Source: Pseudoneurospora amorphoporcata (lineage: Eukaryota > Ascomycota > Sordariomycetes > Sordariales > Sordariaceae). From it: DNA of 64,000 bases. Of this stretch, positions 59,348-64,000 are shown one piece after another. Location of the stretch: NCBI GenBank assembly GCA_033297205.1, contig MU859127.1, forward strand, positions 98,968 to 162,967, written 5' to 3'. Every line of letters begins with the position of its first letter. Within the stretch, counting starts at the first letter, position 1. Both the position numbers and the translations under genes were made by a program. Below the pieces are notes generated by a model that was not told where the DNA came from, ran no database searches, and was given only the letters and a program-made list of their open reading frames with translations.

Positions 59348-61057
59348 TTAGTCGAAGGTGATTTTCTTGCCCTGGAACGGCGCCGACATCATCTCCTTCT
59401 CCTTCGCCTTCTTTTTCGCCTCCCACGAGGGATGCAGCGGTCCGCTATCATCACGCTTCTTGGGCGCCCTAGCCGGAGGGGCAGGAGCAGCATCGCTTCT
59501 TCCTGCACCAAAGCTGCCCCCACCGCGATCACCCCTGCTTCCGCCGCGACCCCTATCACCACCTCTCGTCGCCGCAGCAGCAGCAGCACCTCCTGTCTGG
59601 GCAGCATCGCCACCCTTATCTTCACCACCCTCTTCACCACCATCCTTGCCGTTGCTCTTCCTATCAAGAAGACTGCCCTTCTTCCACGGCTTGCCGTCCG
59701 ATGCAATGGCACCCCTCTTCATATCCCACCCGGCGTCTCTGGCGTTTTGCTTCTTCTTCAGGTGCTTGGCCTCCTCCTTGAACTTCTTCTCCCAGATAGC
59801 CTGGCGGGCGCGCTGGCCGCGGCGGTTCTTGCGGGAGGGCGCGATGTCGACGTCCGAGGCCGACTCCGAGCCCGAGATGTAGCCGCCCATGAGGGTGGGG
59901 AGGAAGGTGGAGTCCATGGTGAAGTTTTGAGGTTTTTGGGTGTTGGCGGTTGATGATGACTTGGACTTTTTCTTTGAGGGGACGGCGTCGATGCCGCTGT
60001 TGTCCGAGTCTTCGTCATCATCATCATCTTCTTCTTCTTGTTCGTCTTCCGACTGTTCTTCTTGCAGTTTGGTGTTTGATCCTTCGTCTTCTTCTTCTTC
60101 TGAGTCGCTGAACCCTTCGAATTCGTCATCGGAACCGTCGCCGTTTTGCTCGGAGTCGCCGTCTTCGGCTTCGTGGTCAGTGATTTCCGTGGGGTCTAGG
60201 TCGCCATCGTTGCCATATCCTCCTTCTTCATCGTCTGTGATTTCCATGGGATCCAGCTCCTTTGCGATGGGACGCTTCTTGACTGCCGCCTTGGAAGCAA
60301 ACCTCTCCTCCTCCTCATCGTCTGCTTCCGACTCGGAGGACGAGCCACCGAGCAAGTCCAAGTATTTGGAGAGCACCTTCTCTTCTTCCTCCTCATTGAC
60401 CGGCTCATCGTCGTCGTCTGAGTCTTGTGCTGCCACGGCTTCATTGTTTGCGGGCTTCTCCTTGGTCTTTGTCTTCTTCTCTGTTTTCTTGTCCTTCTTC
60501 TCCACCTCCTTCTTATCTTTGGTCGACTTGCTGTCCCCACTTTCCCTGGCCTCCTCAGTCTTTGACTCGTCCTTCTCCTTGGGCTGGTTCTTGCCCTTCT
60601 TGCCCTTCTTCTTGGGGGGCTCGATGCCCATGGCCTTGCATATCCCCACAATTGCCTTGTCTGTGACGGTGCGGACCTCTTGGCGGGCGCAGAGGGCGCT
60701 GGTAACATTGTGTAGGGCGGTTTGTTCTTCTTCGGTAAGCACTGGCTTGGAGACGCCGCGCTTTACAGCCTCGGGTAGGTTGGGGCAGTCGGCAATGCGC
60801 TTGATGCGGAGGAGGGAGAAGCAGAGGTGGGCATGGGCTGCTTGGTAGAGGTCGAGGGACTTGAGGACGACGATTTCGTTTTCTATCCTGGCCTTCTTGT
60901 CTTGTGGTGTGCTGCGGTCGCGGAGTCGCTTGGACTGGCGCTGTCTCTCGAATCCTTTGGCGGTTTTGAGGGCATGGTGCAGCTCGCCCCAGTATTTCTG
61001 GAAGACCTTTTCGACTTCTTCCTTCTCGCTTCTCTTCCTTTTGCCGAGGGACTGCAT
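59348..61057 (-). CDS. bud22: Bud22-family ribosome biogenesis factor
   Basis: Nucleolar factor for 40S assembly; yeast Bud22 is needed for 18S rRNA processing, and the human relative is SRFBP1. A single exon gives 569 residues. The conserved N-terminal helical part is at about 1-150 (EKVFQKYWGELHHALKTAKG, then ENEIVVLKSLDLYQAAHAHL). A long middle is made of KE/DE-rich low complexity (about 155-375). The C-terminal Bud22 motif begins with STFLPTLMGGYISGSES at about 381-397 and continues with NRRGQRARQAIWEKKF, an RGG-type glycine/arginine stretch near 505-530, and LHPSWEAKKKAKEKEM close to the end. The start ATG at 61057 directly precedes QSLGKRKRSEKEE. The gene is divergent from the centrin gene. 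Confidence 0.93.
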   Translation of the reverse strand: MQSLGKRKRSEKEEVEKVFQKYWGELHHALKTAKGFERQRQSKRLRDRSTPQDKKARIENEIVVLKSLDLYQAAHAHLCFSLLRIKRIADCPNLPEAVKRGVSKPVLTEEEQTALHNVTSALCARQEVRTVTDKAIVGICKAMGIEPPKKKGKKGKNQPKEKDESKTEEARESGDSKSTKDKKEVEKKDKKTEKKTKTKEKPANNEAVAAQDSDDDDEPVNEEEEEKVLSKYLDLLGGSSSESEADDEEEERFASKAAVKKRPIAKELDPMEITDDEEGGYGNDGDLDPTEITDHEAEDGDSEQNGDGSDDEFEGFSDSEEEEDEGSNTKLQEEQSEDEQEEEDDDDDEDSDNSGIDAVPSKKKSKSSSTANTQKPQNFTMDSTFLPTLMGGYISGSESASDVDIAPSRKNRRGQRARQAIWEKKFKEEAKHLKKKQNARDAGWDMKRGAIASDGKPWKKGSLLDRKSNGKDGGEEGGEDKGGDAAQTGGAAAAAATRGGDRGRGGSRGDRGGGSFGAGRSDAAPAPPARAPKKRDDSGPLHPSWEAKKKAKEKEMMSAPFQGKKITFD

Positions 61058-61644
61058 TTTCGTAGTTGATAAGACGGTTCGGTGTTGAGGTTCGGAAGGT
61101 CCCGTCGCAAATCAGCAAGTTCGGTTCCTTGACAGTTTTGGGGAAGCTTTGCGCCTGCAGGCCATCAGTCGTTGCACTTTTCAGTGGGGTCGTTTGTTGA
61201 TCTCGATGCCAGCCGGGAGCAGCTCAGACCTACCTTGGAAGGAAGCATGGGCCACATGGTGAGCCGAACGCGTTCCAGCCGCTCCCGTCCTCCACCTCAG
61301 CTCTAATTGATTTCGCGCGTTCCCCAAAGTCACCCACCGTGACAGCGCCTGGACTGCCCACCCATACACTGACCGGGGGCCGTCCATCCACACCGACGAC
61401 AGAAACAACATCACCATGCTTCGACGACGACAAGGTCCTTCTCCTAGTTTCACATCTCCAATTCATTGCGCTTTTTGTCGCCAATAGTCAACGAACTCTC
61501 GCGACCGCATTTCATCGGTTTCAAATCGCATTATCCAATTCCTCATTACGCGCGCGCCTCGCGATCTGTCTTGCGCTCCACGAACAGTTTTGACCGGGAA
61601 TCGATACTAAACCACCATCCGCGACCATCGAGGCCAAACTCGCC
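61058..61644. promoter_or_regulatory. shared divergent promoter region, bud22 / cdc31
   Basis: 587 bp between two start codons that face away from each other, so it must hold both promoters and leaders. No TATA box is evident; the centre is CG-containing and without homopolymers. Short frames on both strands have no domain. Confidence 0.7.
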
Positions 61645-62349
61645 ATGGCATCTTCGCAGCGCACGATACAGTATACTATCCCCGGGAGGGAAGACTTTAA
61701 CAAACTTTCCGACGAGCAGAAAACACGGGTTGGCGAAGCTGTACGTGCCGAACCTTTCTGTTTTCGCCCACTTTCCTTTGTTTACTTTCACCCCTGCAAT
61801 TTTGCGATTTCACATATCATGTTGCTGCGCAACCACACCACTTCCCCGACCCACACCACCACCAATTCCAGTCCAGTAGCTAACACACAACCACCACCAC
61901 CACCACAGTTCGACCTCTTCGACTCCAACAAAGACGGCCTCCTCTCGTACGAAGAATTCCGCTTCGTCCTCCGCGCCCTCGGCTTTGAGCTGCCCAAACC
62001 GCAGACCTACGACCTGTTGATCCGCCACGGCCAAAAGCCAGCCAACTGGCCGCTCGACCAGGAGTGCCCGCCCGTCTACCGGCTCTTCAACCTCCCCACG
62101 GCGCAGGCGATCGCGGGGACGCTAATCCGTCAGCGCGACCCCAAGGAGGAGCTCCGTCGCGCGTTCAGGCTGTTCGATATCGACGGCAAGGGCATGATCA
62201 CGCAGGACGACCTGAGGAGGGTGAGCAAGCAGGTGGGCAACAACATACCGGATGCGGATATCACGGCCATGATTGAGGAGTTTGATGCGAGTGGGAAGGG
62301 AGGGGTGGATGAGGATGAGTTTTTGAGGTTGATGATGAGTAAGAAATAA
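61645..62349 (+). CDS. cdc31: centrin / Cdc31-type EF-hand protein
   Basis: Calcium-binding protein of the spindle pole body half-bridge, also found in the nuclear-pore TREX-2 complex and with Sfi1. Two exons, 61645-61740 and 61909-62349, give 178 residues. EF-hand 1 is FDLFDSNKDGLLSYEEF (loop about 37-48), EF-hand 3 is LFDIDGKGMITQDD (loop 122-133) and EF-hand 4 is EEFDASGKGGVDEDEF (loop 158-169). The second hand is lost: about 70-105 reads RHGQKPANWPLDQECPPVYR with no acidic loop. ALGFELPK (55-62) is the centrin hallmark between hands 1 and 2. The 168-bp intron (GTACGT...CACCACAG) contains no in-frame stop, so the unspliced frame would add 56 residues. Start at the first ATG. Confidence 0.93.
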   Translation: MASSQRTIQYTIPGREDFNKLSDEQKTRVGEAVRAEPFCFRPLSFVYFHPCNFAISHIMLLRNHTTSPTHTTTNSSPVANTQPPPPPQFDLFDSNKDGLLSYEEFRFVLRALGFELPKPQTYDLLIRHGQKPANWPLDQECPPVYRLFNLPTAQAIAGTLIRQRDPKEELRRAFRLFDIDGKGMITQDDLRRVSKQVGNNIPDADITAMIEEFDASGKGGVDEDEFLRLMMSKK

Positions 62350-64000
62350 GTGGAAGAGGGAGAAGAGGGAAGGAGAAAAAGGAAGAAAGAAAGAGGTGGT
62401 GGTGCTTTTTTGAGGAGACAAATGTCATGTGGCAATGGTTAGATGATACCCGAGTGGATGGCATGATGGACAATGATTATTTTTGTTTGGTTTTTGGAAC
62501 GCTCTCTTTCTCCCGATGATGTGTGGTTGAGGGACAGGAGGGATGGGATGGGAGATCGGGCTGCTTGTATCGGACGCTCCAGGTCTGCTTCAAGACCAAA
62601 AGGTAAGTTTCCTCCTTCCCCTTCTTTCTTCTATGTCCTATGGCTTCCTGTTGCCAGCCACACCCGAGCAGCTCTCAAAATGGTACAACCAACCGATCGG
62701 TGGCATCAGCATCATCTCCGGTTGGTCTCCGAGTTGGATTCCCTGCGCTAAACCAACAGTCGAAAAGTCATGTACATCATGAAAGTATTAACCCAGCTGC
62801 CAATGGCACCGAGTTGACGTGCGATAAGTCTCTAGGTCGCGTGCAATAAGCGCGATCGTACAAGTGCATGGATTTTGAGGTTACACGATAAAGGGGTATC
62901 AACAATCTTGCAGTTTGACCGGGCTTCATATCCAGAGGAAGACTACATAGGTTCCCGACCCGGATATCATGCCTACCAGAAACACAATACAACACTGGTT
63001 TGATTGTTAGTTAGTTTGGTTCTTCAGCCATGGATTCAGGGGAGATCTGGAGCGCTCATTGACCTCCCAAAAGATGAAATGGTCTTCGGTTGAAGTCTGA
63101 AGGACAACGACAAAGGGTTTAAGACGCCACAGAAGCCTCTGCTGCCTCTCCGAAGAATACCTGTAGGGGCATAAAAAAACGAACAGGGTGAGTTGCCACT
63201 CTGAATCCTTCAGATCTTTTCAATTCTTCGAGTCTTTTACTGCCCTCTGGCGGAAATGAGATCTGCTAACCTCGACTTTGGAGCCAGTCATCCACTGTGT
63301 GTCTTAGTAACACCTTTAGGCCGTACAGTCATTTCAACTAAAACCAGACGATCCGAGCTTTAGGAAGGCACACCTTATTGTGAGAACTCGATGCCCGTTT
63401 GAAGAAGGTCAGATGGACGGGTCTAGAAGACGGATATGGACATTAAGCTGAGGTGTTAAGGCAGATACGCGACGACGCTGGTAGACGCTGGTAGACGCTA
63501 CCAATACTGAAGTATTCCCCAAACGGTGACTAACATGCAGCAGCTTTCGGTTGGGTCCATCCTTGACGGGGGGAACTGCGTTTGTAGGTTGAATCGGATG
63601 CTCCTTCCTGTTTCCAAAATTCCCTCCGGTTCTGCCCATTTCTCAAGACTGCAACGGCCCGGCAAACAGATTGGCAAGTGGAAACAGACTGCAAATGCGG
63701 TCTGCAGCGCCACCAAATGTTCTTTTGGGGTACAAACAAAGGAGTGTGATTGGTTGAAGCTCTCATAGGACATGGCAGAGAGAGCAGGAGCAAGCGGTAC
63801 ACCTCCTCCGGCATATAAAACGTTAGCGCGGTGAATTCAGGTGGTGGCGACTGCTTAAATCTAAATGTGGCAACCGGGCAGTCCGGGTTACTAATGATAG
63901 TACCAAAGTACTTTTTCTAGCACTTTCTGTGGCGAAATACCTGATTATTAAAACCAGCGACTTCTGGGAACCGGGAGAAGCACCAAACTCATCACCATCA
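62350..64000. other. right-end intergenic region
   Basis: About 1.65 kb. The left part is the centrin 3' flank. Short frames on both strands have no domain. A doubled GGTAGACGCT unit occurs at 63480-63499. A TATAAAA at 63814-63820 could belong to a gene that starts beyond the window. Confidence 0.6.
63814..63820 (+). promoter_or_regulatory. possible TATA box of a gene past the window end
   Basis: TATAAAA in a GGCATATAAAACG context. The following 180 bases have no evident start codon with a coding frame, so assignment is tentative. Confidence 0.25.

Noticed and set aside
1..64000. CRISPR arrays, bacterial mobile elements, biosynthetic gene cluster, intact transposon
   Set aside because: No regularly spaced repeats, no transposase, reverse transcriptase, polyketide or peptide synthase frames on either strand; the lone P450 has no pathway neighbours.

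Overview
The window looks like nuclear DNA of a filamentous ascomycete, most likely a Sordariomycete close to Neurospora or Sordaria. Genes are monocistronic with short introns (about 50-230 bp, GT...CTAAC/CTGAC...AG), the products match fungal families (NPC1/Ncr1, Zds, Ufd4, Sec3, Bud22, Cdc31, Coq5), and the intergenic DNA is long and rich in TACCTA-type and homopolymer tracts. The genus is inferred from style only; no search was run. A 10-base run of N flanked by long T tracts near the left end marks a short-read assembly gap.

Layout, left to right. 1-630: poly-T and gap. 631-2548 (-): cytochrome P450. 5289-9197 (-): NPC1-type sterol transporter. 10212-11570 (-): Smr-domain protein. 13631-15628 (+): amidase. 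17428-18448 (+): secreted M43 metalloprotease. 22078-24978 (+): Zds-family protein. 26692-29136 (+): DUF2433/calcineurin-like protein with an RGG tail. 30552-31704 (-): Coq5 methyltransferase. 32237-32542 (-): small one-membrane-span protein. 32922-34407 (-): branched-chain 2-oxoacid dehydrogenase E1 alpha. 35757-36612 (+): SAM methyltransferase. 39756-45858 (+): Ufd4/TRIP12-like HECT ubiquitin ligase. 47777-51784 (+): large disordered protein with a probable ASCH/PUA-like domain. 52815-57434 (+): exocyst Sec3. 58642-59064 (+): small secreted, probably GPI-anchored protein. 59348-61057 (-): Bud22 ribosome-biogenesis factor. 61645-62349 (+): centrin/Cdc31. The last 1.6 kb carries no gene I can support.

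The genes are mostly unrelated housekeeping functions (sterol traffic, ubiquinone synthesis, branched-chain amino acid breakdown, protein turnover, exocytosis, ribosome assembly, spindle pole body). There is no sign of a biosynthetic cluster, an intact transposon, or a bacterial-type system. Two mitochondrial genes (Coq5 and E1 alpha) lie close together on the same strand. bud22 and cdc31 diverge from a 587-bp shared promoter region.

The most useful points for a second look are splice structures that a longest-ORF reading gets wrong. They are a GC-AG intron that delivers the catalytic cysteine exon of the HECT ligase, coding first exons of only 6 and 9 bp in two adjacent genes, a 55-bp intron in the DUF2433 gene, and a last intron in the methyltransferase. 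The other is a probable ASCH-like fold with the signature G-x-R-x-x-E-x-R, buried in the 1,335-residue disordered protein.
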